Part shown: positions 51,194 through 59,442 of the stretch, in pieces
How positions within the stretch are numbered: position 1 is the first letter of the stretch
Layout of the letters: each line of letters begins with the position of its first letter
Source of the DNA: UBA9620 sp965220695
GTDB lineage: Bacteria > Acidobacteriota > Vicinamibacteria > Vicinamibacterales > UBA8438
Assembly: GCA_965220695.1 (NCBI GenBank)
Contig: OZ244838.1
Coordinates: 992,001 to 1,056,000, forward strand
DNA length: 64,000 nucleotides
Direction of reading: 5' to 3'
Translations under genes and position numbers: made by a program
The notes under the pieces: model-generated
What the model was told of the DNA's origin: nothing
Seen by the model: the letters and a program-made list of their open reading frames with translations, nothing else
Database searches by the model: none

Positions 51194-52249
51194 TTGCCCA
51201 CATCCGAAGCCTATCTTGCCGCCCGGCGCGGTTGCGCCTGCATCGAGCTTTCCGCACGGGGCACCCTTCTGATTACGGGGGACGATCGTGCCGCCTATCT
51301 CCAGGGGCTGCTCACCAACGACGTGGCCGGGCTGCGGCCGGGCGAGGGCTGCTATGCCGCGTATCTGACGCCGCAGGGCCGGATGGCGGCCGACATGTCG
51401 GTGCTCAATCTGGGAGAGGCGTTGCTGCTTGACCTGCATGCGAGCGTCGCGGGCATGCTGGCAGACCGGTTGCGCGAGTTCATCTTCACCGAGGATGTCG
51501 CGGTCGAGGACGTGACGGCGAAATGGTCTGTGGTGGGAGTGCACGGTCCGCGGGCGTCCGGTGTCGTGGGCGCCGCCGTCGAGCCGGCGCTGGCCGATGG
51601 ACCACAGAGCTTCCACGAACTGGCGAACTGTCCCGAGTATCGCCAGCGGGCCGGCCGGTTCAGCGGAATTCCCGTCGTCGTGGCCCGCAGCGATGAGATC
51701 GGCGAGCGTGGATTCGTCCTGTATCTGGCCGCCGGCGGCGGCGCGGAGTTGGGCCGTGCGCTGGCCGCGGCGGGCGCCGCCGACCTCGATCCGGCGACCT
51801 ACGACCTGCTGCGCGTCGAAGCGGGCCGCCCCGCGTTTCCCGCCGATCTGGACCACGACACGATTCCCCTTGAGGCCGGAATCGAGGATCGGGCGATCAG
51901 CATGACCAAGGGCTGCTACATCGGTCAGGAAGTGATCGTCAGGATCCTGCATCGCGGCAAGGGACGCGTCGCCCGGCGGCTGGTCGGACTGTGCTTCGAG
52001 GCGGACAGCGCGCCGCCGCCGATCGGGGCCGTGCTGGCCGCCGCCGACGGCCAGGCCGCCGGCGCCGTGACCAGTGCGGGGTGGTCACCGGCGCTCGGTC
52101 GCGGAATTGCGCTGGGATACGTCAAGCGCGAGCTGGCGGCGCCGGGCACCAGGGTTGTCGCCGCCGACGGTGAGCAACGGCTGCCGGCGGTCGTCACGAC
52201 ACGTCCGTTCGTCGACTGTCCGGCGTCCGGCGCCGCTGACCCGCGCTGA
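51194..52249 (+). CDS. ygfZ: Folate-binding YgfZ/GcvT-family protein
   Basis: 351 residues. Cytosolic tetrahydrofolate-binding protein that assists iron-sulfur cluster repair of some enzymes. The hallmark KGCYIGQE is intact in SMTKGCYIGQEVIVRI, including the conserved Cys. Earlier the GcvT fold shows LITGDDRAAYLQGLLTNDV, RMAADMSVL and YDLLRVEAGRPAFPADLDH. The start is a TTG at 51194, since no ATG or GTG fits. TACAAT at 51155-51160 is a possible -10. The divergent hydrolase start is only a few base pairs away. Confidence 0.9.
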   Translation: MPTSEAYLAARRGCACIELSARGTLLITGDDRAAYLQGLLTNDVAGLRPGEGCYAAYLTPQGRMAADMSVLNLGEALLLDLHASVAGMLADRLREFIFTEDVAVEDVTAKWSVVGVHGPRASGVVGAAVEPALADGPQSFHELANCPEYRQRAGRFSGIPVVVARSDEIGERGFVLYLAAGGGAELGRALAAAGAADLDPATYDLLRVEAGRPAFPADLDHDTIPLEAGIEDRAISMTKGCYIGQEVIVRILHRGKGRVARRLVGLCFEADSAPPPIGAVLAAADGQAAGAVTSAGWSPALGRGIALGYVKRELAAPGTRVVAADGEQRLPAVVTTRPFVDCPASGAADPR

Positions 52250-52257
52250 CCCGGGTG

Positions 52258-52689
52258 TCATTCACGCGCCAGCCGTTGGATGAGTTCACGGTCCGCTGCC
52301 GGGAACGGCAGCGTATCGAGTTCCGTCCTTGGCATCCAGCGCAGGCCCTGACCCAGCAGCGGTGTTGGCGTGCCGTTGATCTCGCACCGATAGAAATGCA
52401 GATCGACCGTGCGGTCCGGATAGCGAAATGTGGTGGCGAGCAGCTCTTCGCCGACCTGCACACCGACGTCCAGTTCCTCCCGCATCTCCCGTTCGAGACA
52501 CTGCCGGTGGCTTTCGCCGGCTTCCACCTTGCCACCGGGGAACTCCCAGTGGCCGGCCAGATGCGTGCCGGCGGGGCGCTCGGTGACGAGGACGCAGCGC
52601 CCCTGTTCGACGACGGCGGCCACGACCACCAGGCGCGGCGGGAATCGGTCCGGCGCGGGCCGGTCGGTGGTGCTGGGCGCGGATGGCAC
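52258..52689 (-). CDS. Nudix hydrolase, MutT-like
   Basis: 143 residues from a GTG at 52689. Pyrophosphohydrolase; the small size and LVVVAAVVEQGRCVLVTERP start resemble MutT/8-oxo-dGTPases. The Nudix box is GGKVEAGESHRQCLEREMREELDV: the Gly, the four Glu and the Arg are in place, and the penultimate Gly is Asp. WEFPGGKVEAGE and a C-terminal LRWMPRTELDTLPFPAADREL also fit MutT. It is convergent with ygfZ (8 bp gap). Confidence 0.88.
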   Translation of the reverse strand: MPSAPSTTDRPAPDRFPPRLVVVAAVVEQGRCVLVTERPAGTHLAGHWEFPGGKVEAGESHRQCLEREMREELDVGVQVGEELLATTFRYPDRTVDLHFYRCEINGTPTPLLGQGLRWMPRTELDTLPFPAADRELIQRLARE

Positions 52690-52781
52690 GGTGAGCGCTG
52701 CTCGCGTTGCCGATGTCCTCGCGACGGTGTGGCGCGGCGGCTGCCGCCGGCTGGCGTCGAGCGCCGTGCGGCACGGGTCAC

Positions 52782-52787
52782 TATAAT
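52782..52787 (+). promoter_or_regulatory. -10 element of the PduO gene (leaderless)
   Basis: A perfect TATAAT ends 6 nt before the GTG at 52794. No -35 match is seen. A cobalamin riboswitch is ruled out by the lack of a leader. Confidence 0.55.
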
Positions 52788-52793
52788 CGACGT

Positions 52794-53330
52794 GTGAAGA
52801 TTTATACCCGGACGGGCGACGCCGGAGACACGGGCCTGCTCGACGGCAGCCGCGTGTCCAAGGCGGCCCCGCGCGTGGAAGCCTGCGGCGACGTCGACGA
52901 ACTCAATGCGTGCCTGGGTCTGGTGCTGAGCACCGGCGTCGACACCGACCTGGCCGACATGCTGGGTCGCATTCAAGGCCAACTGTTCTCGCTCGGGGCC
53001 ACGCTGGCCGATCCGGCCAGCGGCGCGCGCCGGCACCCGAAAGCGGCGGTGGATATTGCTGACGTCGGGCGTCTCGAGAGGTGCATCGACACCCTTGAAA
53101 CCGAGCTGACGCCGCTGCGGAAGTTCATCCTGCCCGGCGGCCACCCGGCCGCCGCCGCGACTCATCTGGCGAGGGCCGTATGCCGCCGGGCCGAGCGGCG
53201 GCTGGCGGCGCTCGAACTCGATGCGGTCGGCGCCGTCCCGTTCGCCTATGTGAACCGGCTGTCGGATCTGCTGTTCGTGCTGGCCCGCGTGCTCAACGCC
53301 CGGGCCGCTGTCAGCGAACAGGAATGGTAA
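52794..53330 (+). CDS. pduO: ATP:cob(I)alamin adenosyltransferase, PduO type
   Basis: 178 residues from a GTG at 52794. Adenosylates cob(I)alamin to make coenzyme B12. The ATP-binding N-terminus is KIYTRTGDAGDTGLLDGSRVSK, with ACGDVDELNACLG next, FILPGGHPAAAATHLARAVCRRAER in the middle (quoted by parts) and YVNRLSDLLFVLARVLN near the end. The last two contain the conserved Arg and Asp/Asn residues. The length is usual. No other cobalamin gene lies nearby. Its 3' end overlaps the convergent 53311-53853 gene by 20 bp. Confidence 0.94.
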   Translation: MKIYTRTGDAGDTGLLDGSRVSKAAPRVEACGDVDELNACLGLVLSTGVDTDLADMLGRIQGQLFSLGATLADPASGARRHPKAAVDIADVGRLERCIDTLETELTPLRKFILPGGHPAAAATHLARAVCRRAERRLAALELDAVGAVPFAYVNRLSDLLFVLARVLNARAAVSEQEW

Positions 53331-53853
53331 CGTCTCCGCCCGTGGGCGCGGGGCTGCCGGCCTCGCCATCGCGGCGCTCCAGGTCCGCGCGGACTGCATC
53401 GAAGACCCGTCGCGCCAGTTCCTGGGAGACCCGTTCGCGGATACTGCCGCAGGCCACCAGCGTGTCGTCGGTATCCGTGCGAATCAGGACGTCCCAGCGG
53501 TCGTGCGCAATACCCTCGGGGCGGTCGATGAACGAGCCCGAGTCGCCGGGGTCGTCAGACGGATGACGCCGGGCGTGGCAGGAGGTCAGCGGTGTGCCGT
53601 TGATCAGCACGCTGACCAGTCGGATACTCTCCTTCGCGATCGGCCTCTCCTCCCAATAGAAGTGCTCGTCGTCGGCGGTGAACAGCGACAGGCCGTCTCG
53701 ATGGGGAATCTCGGCCAGAATCGTCCGTCCAGACGCCTCCAGCTCCCGGCGTTCCCGCTCGCGGCCGCGCCGGTGATACCGCAGCGTCGAGACGAGGCCC
53801 AGAGCGAACAGGAACAGACCCAGCGCGATGAGTCCGGCGATGAGGTCGCGCAC
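53311..53853 (-). CDS. Membrane-anchored protein of unknown function
   Basis: 180 residues. One N-terminal membrane helix (LIAGLIALGLFLFALGLVST) is followed by a basic stretch (RYHRRGRERERRELE) and a soluble, beta-rich domain with no recognised family (TILAEIPHRDGLSLFTADDEHFYWEER, RLVSVLINGTPLTSC, RWDVLIRTDTDDTLVACGSIRERVSQELARRVFDAV; quoted by parts). The soluble part would face the cytosol. The start is a GTG at 53853, 6 nt after TAGTAT on the minus strand. It overlaps the pduO 3' end. No function is proposed. Confidence 0.7.
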   Translation of the reverse strand: MRDLIAGLIALGLFLFALGLVSTLRYHRRGRERERRELEASGRTILAEIPHRDGLSLFTADDEHFYWEERPIAKESIRLVSVLINGTPLTSCHARRHPSDDPGDSGSFIDRPEGIAHDRWDVLIRTDTDDTLVACGSIRERVSQELARRVFDAVRADLERRDGEAGSPAPTGGDVTIPVR

Positions 53854-53856
53854 CGT

Positions 53857-54018
53857 TCGATACTACCAGCCCCCGATCGTCCCGCGACAGGCGCCGTGTT
53901 GCCCGGATTCCTGCTGGCGGGCGACTGGATCGATACCGGTCTACCGGCTACGATCGAGAGTGCCGTCATCGGCGGACATGCCGCCGCCGAGACCGCCGGG
54001 GCGCTGGCGGCACGGTAA
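53857..54018 (+). pseudogene. 3' fragment of an HpnE-like FAD-dependent desaturase
   Basis: About 54 codons encode LPAPDRPATGAVLPGFLLAG, then DWIDTGLPATIESAVIGGHA, then AAE and a stop at 54016-54018. LAGDWxxTGLPATIExAVxSG is the C-terminal FAD motif of HpnE (hydroxysqualene dehydroxylase) and related amine oxidases. The remaining ~370 residues are absent; upstream in this frame is the antisense of the 53311-53853 gene. It is a relic of a truncated gene that kept its natural stop. Confidence 0.6.
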
Positions 54019-54056
54019 ACGGTCGGAGCACCGGCCCGAACAGGTCGCCGCACAGC

Positions 54057-55274
54057 ATGCAGTCGGTCATCGTGCACTATCAGGAGATTGCGCTCAAGGG
54101 ACGCAATCGGCCGTGGTTCGTCGAGCGGTTGGTGAACAACATCCGGGCGGCGACTGCCGATCTCGGGGTCACCAGCGTCAGGGCGCTGATGGGGCGCATC
54201 GAAGTGCAGCACGAGTCCAGCGACGACTGGGCCAGTCTCCGTGACCGGCTGTCGCGCCTGCCCGGGATCGCCAACTTCTCCAGGGCGGTCAAGACCCGCT
54301 GCGATCTCGACGCGATCGCGGACACGGTGCTGGCCGAACTTGCCGATCTGAAAGTGGACAGCTTCCGGGTGCGGGCGCAGCGAGCCGACAAGCGGTTTCC
54401 CGTAACGTCACCCGAGATCGAGCGCGCCGTGGGGGGTCGTATTCGGGCGGCGACGGGGTGGCGGGTGGATCTCGAACAGCCGGAGCTGACGGTGCGGGTG
54501 GAAACGCTGAGCGGCGAGGCCTTCTGCTATCTCCGGAAAGAGCCTGGCACCGGCGGTCTGCCCTGTGGGGTCAGCGGGCGCGTGGCCTGTCTGTTGTCGG
54601 GCGGGATCGACTCGCCGGTGGCGGCGTATCGGATGATCAAGCGCGGCTGCCGGGTGCGGTTGATCCACTTTCACAGCTATCCCATTCTGTCCCGCACATC
54701 ACAGGACAAGGTGGCCGAGGTGGCCGGCCTGCTGACCCGGTATCAGCTCGAGAGCCGGCTCTATCTGGTTGCGTTCGGAGAGATCCAGCGCCAGGTGGTG
54801 CTGGCCGCGCCGCCGCCGCTGCGGGTGGTGATCTACCGCCGGCTGATGCTGCGCATCGCCGAGCGTCTCGCGCACGCCAGCGGTGCGGCCACGCTCGTGA
54901 CCGGGGACGCGGTGGGGCAGGTCGCGTCCCAGACGCTGGAGAACATGGCGGTCATCGACCAAGCGGCGACCATGCCGGTGCTGCGGCCGCTGGTCGGATT
55001 GGACAAAGACGAAATCGTGCAGGAGGCGCGCCGGCTCGGTACGTACGAGGTGTCGATCATTCCGGACGACGACTGCTGCACGCTGTTCACACCGCGGCAT
55101 CCCGCGACCAGGGCGCGCCCCAGGCAGGTCGAGGCGGCCGAGGCGGCGCTGTCAATCGAGGGGATCGTCCAGCGGGCGGTGGCCGACGCCGAGCGCCGCG
55201 ACCTGCGGTTTCCCGCCCCCGCCGGCGCGCCGGCGGCGCGCTATCGGCAGTGCGGATACAGCACGCCGGCGTAG
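54057..55274 (+). CDS. thiI: tRNA 4-thiouridylation enzyme ThiI
   Basis: 405 residues. Adenylates U8 of tRNA and adds sulfur; it also serves thiazole synthesis in some bacteria. A ferredoxin-like/THUMP region (MQSVIVHYQEIALKGRNRPW, FPVTSPEIERAVGGRI) precedes the PP-loop ATPase with VACLLSGGIDSPVAAYRM. TLVTGDAVGQVASQTLENM and a C-terminal DDDCCTLFTPRHPATRA complete the ThiI core. The C-terminal rhodanese domain of E. coli ThiI is missing, so sulfur must come from another persulfide carrier. Its 3' end overlaps the convergent Nudix gene by 34 bp. Confidence 0.94.
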   Translation: MQSVIVHYQEIALKGRNRPWFVERLVNNIRAATADLGVTSVRALMGRIEVQHESSDDWASLRDRLSRLPGIANFSRAVKTRCDLDAIADTVLAELADLKVDSFRVRAQRADKRFPVTSPEIERAVGGRIRAATGWRVDLEQPELTVRVETLSGEAFCYLRKEPGTGGLPCGVSGRVACLLSGGIDSPVAAYRMIKRGCRVRLIHFHSYPILSRTSQDKVAEVAGLLTRYQLESRLYLVAFGEIQRQVVLAAPPPLRVVIYRRLMLRIAERLAHASGAATLVTGDAVGQVASQTLENMAVIDQAATMPVLRPLVGLDKDEIVQEARRLGTYEVSIIPDDDCCTLFTPRHPATRARPRQVEAAEAALSIEGIVQRAVADAERRDLRFPAPAGAPAARYRQCGYSTPA

Positions 55275-55777
55275 TAGTCGCGCAACGCCTCGCGCGTGCT
55301 GCGAAACGCCAGTTCTCCCCAGGGGATCTCCCGCTCGCTGAAGGCGCCGATCTCGAGACTCTCGTCGTCGTGGCGCAGGACGCCCGTGGTCGCCGTCGCG
55401 GCGTAAACGATGATCACGGGCGGACGTCCCGCGTAGGAGTAGATGCTGACCAGTCCGTCGAGGCGGATGTCGATGCCCGCTTCTTCCCGTGCCTCCCTGA
55501 CCGCCGCGACGCTGACCACTTCGCCGCGGTCGACGTATCCGCCCGGAAAGACCCAGCGTCCGTATCCGGGTTCGATCGCCCGGCGCACCAGGACGATGCG
55601 CTCGTCCGGCATGGCGATGATGGTGCCGACCGCGACCTTCGGGTCGAGGTACAGCACATGCCCGCACCCGGTGCATACCAGGCGTTCCGGGTCGCCCGCC
55701 TTCAGGAGCCGGGATTCGAGCGAGTGGCCGCAGGCAGGACAATAGCGGTAGCCGCCGTCATGGTCGTGAGAATGCAT
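55241..55777 (-). CDS. Nudix hydrolase with N-terminal zinc ribbon
   Basis: 178 residues. A zinc ribbon (YCPACGHSL … LVCTGCGHVLYLDPKVAVG) opens the protein. The Nudix box follows: GGYVDRGEVVSVAAVREAREEAGI, with every catalytic position intact. The layout is that of NudC-like or NADH-pyrophosphatase-type proteins without the full NudC N-terminus. The substrate is likely a nucleotide or NAD derivative. The start is the ATG at 55777; it is divergent from def by 80 bp and convergent with thiI. Confidence 0.9.
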   Translation of the reverse strand: MHSHDHDGGYRYCPACGHSLESRLLKAGDPERLVCTGCGHVLYLDPKVAVGTIIAMPDERIVLVRRAIEPGYGRWVFPGGYVDRGEVVSVAAVREAREEAGIDIRLDGLVSIYSYAGRPPVIIVYAATATTGVLRHDDESLEIGAFSEREIPWGELAFRSTREALRDYYAGVLYPHCR

Positions 55778-55843
55778 GTATCCGAGGGCACGATGGCCAC
55801 CGTCGCGCCCGTGTCCTGCGTCTTCGGTGCGGTGACGCTACCG

Positions 55844-55849
55844 TATAAT
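55844..55849 (+). promoter_or_regulatory. def -10 element (leaderless)
   Basis: TATAAT ends 8 nt before the def ATG. No ribosome site or -35 is apparent. Confidence 0.5.
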
Positions 55850-55857
55850 CCAGGTTC

Positions 55858-56382
55858 ATGTCCATCCTGAAGATCGCGAGAATGGGACATCCCGTGCTGC
55901 GAGCGCGTGCCCGCCCGCTGGCCGCTGGCGAGATCTCGACGCCCCGTATTCAGCGACTCATCGACGACATGTTCGAGACCATGCAGGACAGCCAGGGGAT
56001 CGGTCTGGCCGGCCCGCAGGTCCACGAGAGTATCCGGTTGTTCGTGGCCGGCGTCGATGACGAGGACGGAACGATGCCGCCCGTCGTGATCATCAACCCC
56101 GAGGTGACCCCGATCGGGCCGGCGGTCACCGAGGACTGGGAGGGCTGCCTCAGTGTTCCCGACATTCGCGGGTGGGTGCCGCGCGCGGTCGACATCCGGG
56201 TCCGCGCGCTCGACCGTCAGGGACGGTCGATCTCGATGACCGCCAACGGTTTTCCCGCACGCGTCATTCAGCACGAGACCGATCATCTCGACGGCGTCCT
56301 GTTCTTCGACCGGATGACGTCGTACGAGAGTCTGACGTTTCTCGAGGAGTACACGAGGTACGGGTCGAAGGAGGGCGGGTAG
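55858..56382 (+). CDS. def: Peptide deformylase
   Basis: 174 residues. Removes the formyl group from nascent N-terminal Met. Metal-binding and catalytic motifs are intact: GIGLAGPQV (47-55), EGCLSVP with metal-binding Cys97, and QHETDHLDG with HETDH (139-143). The length and order are standard type 1. It is convergent with the ThyX-like gene (46 bp). No fmt gene adjoins. Confidence 0.96.
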   Translation: MSILKIARMGHPVLRARARPLAAGEISTPRIQRLIDDMFETMQDSQGIGLAGPQVHESIRLFVAGVDDEDGTMPPVVIINPEVTPIGPAVTEDWEGCLSVPDIRGWVPRAVDIRVRALDRQGRSISMTANGFPARVIQHETDHLDGVLFFDRMTSYESLTFLEEYTRYGSKEGG

Positions 56383-56428
56383 CGACCGGCCCCCCGCCGC
56401 GCGCGCCGCAACCACGGCGCGACCTGCG

Positions 56429-58051
56429 TCAGTCTCCCGTCGATTCCCGCCGCCGCCGTTCGCTGCTGCGCTCGGCGTCGAGGCGTTCGAGTTCCACCTC
56501 CGAGTGGTCGGCGAACGTCATGGCGTCGGCGATGGCGCGATGGCCCGCCTGTTCGGCGATCAGCCGGTGCATCCGCTGGCAGAGCCGGCGATACGCCGGA
56601 TGCCCCTGGGGGGAGGTCCGCAGTTCGATCACATGCATCGCCTCACGTGCATTCATCTGCATCCGGTAGCGGATGCGGTAGGCCATCGCAACGGCGTATT
56701 GCGCCAGCGTCGGCGACTCGGCGCATAACGCGTCGTAGAGGGTGCGGGCGCCATCCATGACCCGCCGCCAGTCTCCGGCCGCGCCGATCTCGGCGATGGC
56801 GGCCGGTTCGGTGTAGCCGTGGCCGGCCGACAGTTCCTGCCACTCGATCGTCAACAACCGATGCCGCTGCAGATCGCGGAACGCGCCATAGTCGCTGAGC
56901 ACATCGAAACTGTAGCTGGTGCGCTCGAACGCCCGTCCGGGCCGGTGGCGGCGGTTGGCGCGGTCACCGACGTAGGCTCGCAGCACGGCGGCGCGGTCGT
57001 CAGCTCCCATACGCCGTGCGACCTCGAGCAACTGGCGATCGGGCAGGCGTGAGGTCTCATAGAGCGCCGACGCCACCACCTGCGCTTCTCCATCGGGGTC
57101 GAACCCGGTCAGTTCGACGTCCGGACTCGGCTCTTCCTCGACCTGATCGAGCAGCCGACCGGCGATCTCCGAAGTGTTGCGCCGCGCATCGGCCATATAT
57201 CGGCTCCACCGCACGCCCCGCTGTTCCAGATCGACCCGCGTCAAGAACGCGGGAATGACCTTCCGCAGTTCGGTGAGCATCAGTGCGGCGCAGCGCCGGG
57301 TCTCCTCGAGCGGGTGCGCCCGCATCCGCAGCAGCAACTGCTCGTAGGCCTGACCGCTGCCGAAGATACCGACGTTGGAGCGGGTGGCGGCCGGCAGCAG
57401 GCCGCGCAGCGTGTCAAGCGCCTTGGCCCGGATCGCCGCGCGGTAGACGGGGTCCGAGTCGCCGGCCGCTTGCGGATAGCGGCCGCGGTAGTACTCCTGG
57501 GCGGGTCCGAACCACCGGCTGTAGGTCTCGAACGCGTCGTCCAGGGTCCTGATGTACTGGCCCCGCAGGGGGTGCCCGTCGAGCTCGGGCGGTGCCAGAT
57601 ACTTCCAGCGGCCCGCCACCTGGCCGGTGTAGGGCACGTAGCGGGTCGACTGCTCGAGATACGCCATGAGCCGCCCGCGTTCGAGCACCTTCGTGAGCAC
57701 GTTCGAGACCCCCTCGCAGGCGACGTGCGCCCCGCCGAGCTGGGCCACCGAGTCGTCCCCGTACTCGCCCAGCACGCGCTCGTACAGACGTTCGGCGCGC
57801 GTCACGCCGGCCCCGGCGCCGGCGGTCCCGCCGGCGTCCGGGATGGTGTCCAGGAACTCGTCGAGAAACAGCCGGCGCACCGACTTGGCCGACCGGGAGT
57901 ACCGTGCGAACAAGGCGCCCTTGACCACTTCCGGCAGATTCCGCAAGGCGAAGACCGGCTGGTCGAGGTTCGTGAAGTACGGCGACAGGGCGCGCCGCTC
58001 ATCTGGCGTGAACGGTTCGGAGGTGGTGTCGGGCACGCGTGTCATTGTCAT
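56429..58051 (-). CDS. thyX: Two-domain FAD-dependent thymidylate synthase (ThyX-like)
   Basis: 540 residues from the ATG at 58051, about twice the usual ThyX length. ThyX makes dTMP from dUMP with FAD and methylene-tetrahydrofolate. Two ThyX-like halves are visible. The first has LERGRLMAYLEQSTRYVPYTG, where EQSTRYVPY matches but RHR is replaced by RGR. The second has LQRHRLLTIEWQELSAGHGY, where RHR is kept but the EQSxRY part is altered. The two halves may therefore share one active site. A 42-codon frame upstream ends in ATGA with this start (58048-58051). No thyA is in view. Confidence 0.8.
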   Translation of the reverse strand: MTMTRVPDTTSEPFTPDERRALSPYFTNLDQPVFALRNLPEVVKGALFARYSRSAKSVRRLFLDEFLDTIPDAGGTAGAGAGVTRAERLYERVLGEYGDDSVAQLGGAHVACEGVSNVLTKVLERGRLMAYLEQSTRYVPYTGQVAGRWKYLAPPELDGHPLRGQYIRTLDDAFETYSRWFGPAQEYYRGRYPQAAGDSDPVYRAAIRAKALDTLRGLLPAATRSNVGIFGSGQAYEQLLLRMRAHPLEETRRCAALMLTELRKVIPAFLTRVDLEQRGVRWSRYMADARRNTSEIAGRLLDQVEEEPSPDVELTGFDPDGEAQVVASALYETSRLPDRQLLEVARRMGADDRAAVLRAYVGDRANRRHRPGRAFERTSYSFDVLSDYGAFRDLQRHRLLTIEWQELSAGHGYTEPAAIAEIGAAGDWRRVMDGARTLYDALCAESPTLAQYAVAMAYRIRYRMQMNAREAMHVIELRTSPQGHPAYRRLCQRMHRLIAEQAGHRAIADAMTFADHSEVELERLDAERSSERRRRESTGD

Positions 58052-58176
58052 CCGTTTCGCAGGTTCGCCCAAACCGCCCCGGGGTCCGCGGGGAGCGGCG
58101 CAACGGCATCGTGATCGCCCGCGTGGCACAGCGCCGCTTCATGGATGTCGTCGTCGAGGGTCACGGTCGTTCTCAT
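58048..58176 (-). CDS. Small VapB/RHH-like ORF coupled to thyX
   Basis: 42 codons, from the ATG at 58176. The first 16 residues, MRTTVTLDDDIHEAAL, match the N-terminal strand and turn of ribbon-helix-helix (VapB/CopG) antitoxins. The remainder (CHAGDHDAVAPLPADPGAVW) does not continue that fold, so it looks like a truncated antitoxin. Its TGA overlaps the thyX ATG (ATGA), which would couple translation of the two. No toxin gene is nearby. It may be a spurious frame. Confidence 0.4.
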   Translation of the reverse strand: MRTTVTLDDDIHEAALCHAGDHDAVAPLPADPGAVWANLRNG

Positions 58177-58442
58177 GGCGAGATGAAACGGCGATGATCA
58201 TGTATCGTCAATCGGATGCCGGACATCGGTGCGGGGTCCACCCTGGTGGGCGCCCGCCCCCGGCGTAACGCCCCGGTTGTAGGGGCGCCCCTTGTGGGCG
58301 CCCGTCCCCGGCGTAACGCCACGATTGTAGGGGCGCCCCTTGTGGGCGCCCGCCTCCCGTTGACACGGTCAATTCCGGCAGATACGGTAGACGTCGCACG
58401 AATACACAGAGGCCCACCGGACCGGGTCGTGGAGCGACCGTC
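58177..58442. other. Repeat-bearing intergenic stretch
   Basis: 266 bp (391 bp from the thyX start to the next gene). Apart from the small ORF it holds the 48-bp repeats at 58246-58358 and nothing else recognisable. The downstream gene has no clear promoter here. Confidence 0.5.
58246..58358. repeat. 48-bp tandem repeat, 2.35 copies, with hairpins
   Basis: Units begin at 58246, 58294 and 58342 (partial). Each contains GGGGCGCCCC followed by TTGTGGGCGCCC. On the reverse strand this reads GGGCGCCC-ACAAG-GGGCGCCCC-TACA, an 8-bp stem of the same family as the one in element A. Confidence 0.85.
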
Positions 58443-59435
58443 ATGCGAACGACAAATCTCGGAGTCCTTGTCATGCTGTCCGGCGTTGTCGCCGTGAACA
58501 CGGTGGCTGCCCAGGAGACGGCGCCGCGCACGGCCTGGGGGGCGCCCGATCTCGGCGGAATCTGGGACTTCCGCACGATCACTCCACTGGAACGTCCGGC
58601 CACGCTGAAAGACAAACCGGTGTTGACCGCCGAAGAGGCGGCCGAGTTCGCGCAGCAGACGATTGCGGCGCGGAACGCGGACCGCCGGGATGGCGGCGCG
58701 CGCCGCGATGTCGAGCGTGCGTACAACGACTTCTGGTGGGACTGGGGTGACAGCCTGACCGGCGATCTCCGGACGTCGCTCATCGTCGACCCGCCCGATG
58801 GACGGATACCGCCGCTGACTACCCGGGCGCAGGAGCGGGCGCGGGCAGACCGGGAGGACGGGCTGCGGCCGGTGCGCGGCCGCGTGTTGATCGGCTCACC
58901 GGCCCACGGCCCCGAGGACCTCGGGCTGTCCGAGCGCTGCATGCTCGGGTTCAACTCCGGGCCGCCGATGCTGCCCAGCGCGTACAACAACAACGTGCAA
59001 CTGTTTCAGACACCCGATCATGTCGTCATCTTCAACGAGATGATCCACGAGGCGCGCGTCGTGCCCCTCGACGGCCGGCCGGCGCTGCCGGACGAGATAC
59101 GCCAGTGGATGGGAGATGCCCGGGGAAGGTGGGACGGCGATACGCTGGTGGTGGAGAGCGGCCACTATACCGACAAGACCGGCAGTTTCTACACCATCGT
59201 CGGCACCTACGGCGCAGGCAGTGCGCTGCGGTTGATCGAGCGGTTCACGCGGACCGGCGCCGACACCCTAAGCTACGAGTTCACGATCGACGATCCGCAG
59301 ACCTTCACCGCGCCGTTCACCGCAGTCATCCCGATGCAACGCACGCAGGCGCCGCTCTTCGAGTATGCCTGCCACGAAGGCAACTACGGGATGACCAACC
59401 TGCTGATTGGGGCGCGGGTCCAGGAAGGCAGATAG
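58443..59435 (+). CDS. Exported protein of unknown function (Acidobacteria-type)
   Basis: 330 residues with a Sec signal (MRTTNLGVLVMLSGVVAVNT, cleavage near VAAQ). The mature start TAWGAPDLGGIWDFRTITPLER is common to a large group of secreted Acidobacteria proteins without a named domain. Later features include YNDFWWDWGDSLTGDLRTSLI, LGFNSGPPMLPSAYNNN, FNEMIHEARVVPLDGRP and DTLVVESGHYTDKTGS. Conserved Trp, His and Arg residues could form a site, but no function can be stated. It stands alone between repeat regions. Confidence 0.8.
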   Translation: MRTTNLGVLVMLSGVVAVNTVAAQETAPRTAWGAPDLGGIWDFRTITPLERPATLKDKPVLTAEEAAEFAQQTIAARNADRRDGGARRDVERAYNDFWWDWGDSLTGDLRTSLIVDPPDGRIPPLTTRAQERARADREDGLRPVRGRVLIGSPAHGPEDLGLSERCMLGFNSGPPMLPSAYNNNVQLFQTPDHVVIFNEMIHEARVVPLDGRPALPDEIRQWMGDARGRWDGDTLVVESGHYTDKTGSFYTIVGTYGAGSALRLIERFTRTGADTLSYEFTIDDPQTFTAPFTAVIPMQRTQAPLFEYACHEGNYGMTNLLIGARVQEGR

Positions 59436-59442
59436 TCATACC

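Noticed and set aside
49248..51272. 674-codon open frame on the plus strand
   Set aside because: It is antisense to the FHA and alpha/beta hydrolase genes, with no homology seen.
52690..52793. Cobalamin riboswitch upstream of pduO
   Set aside because: No B12-box sequence is visible and the -10 immediately precedes the GTG.
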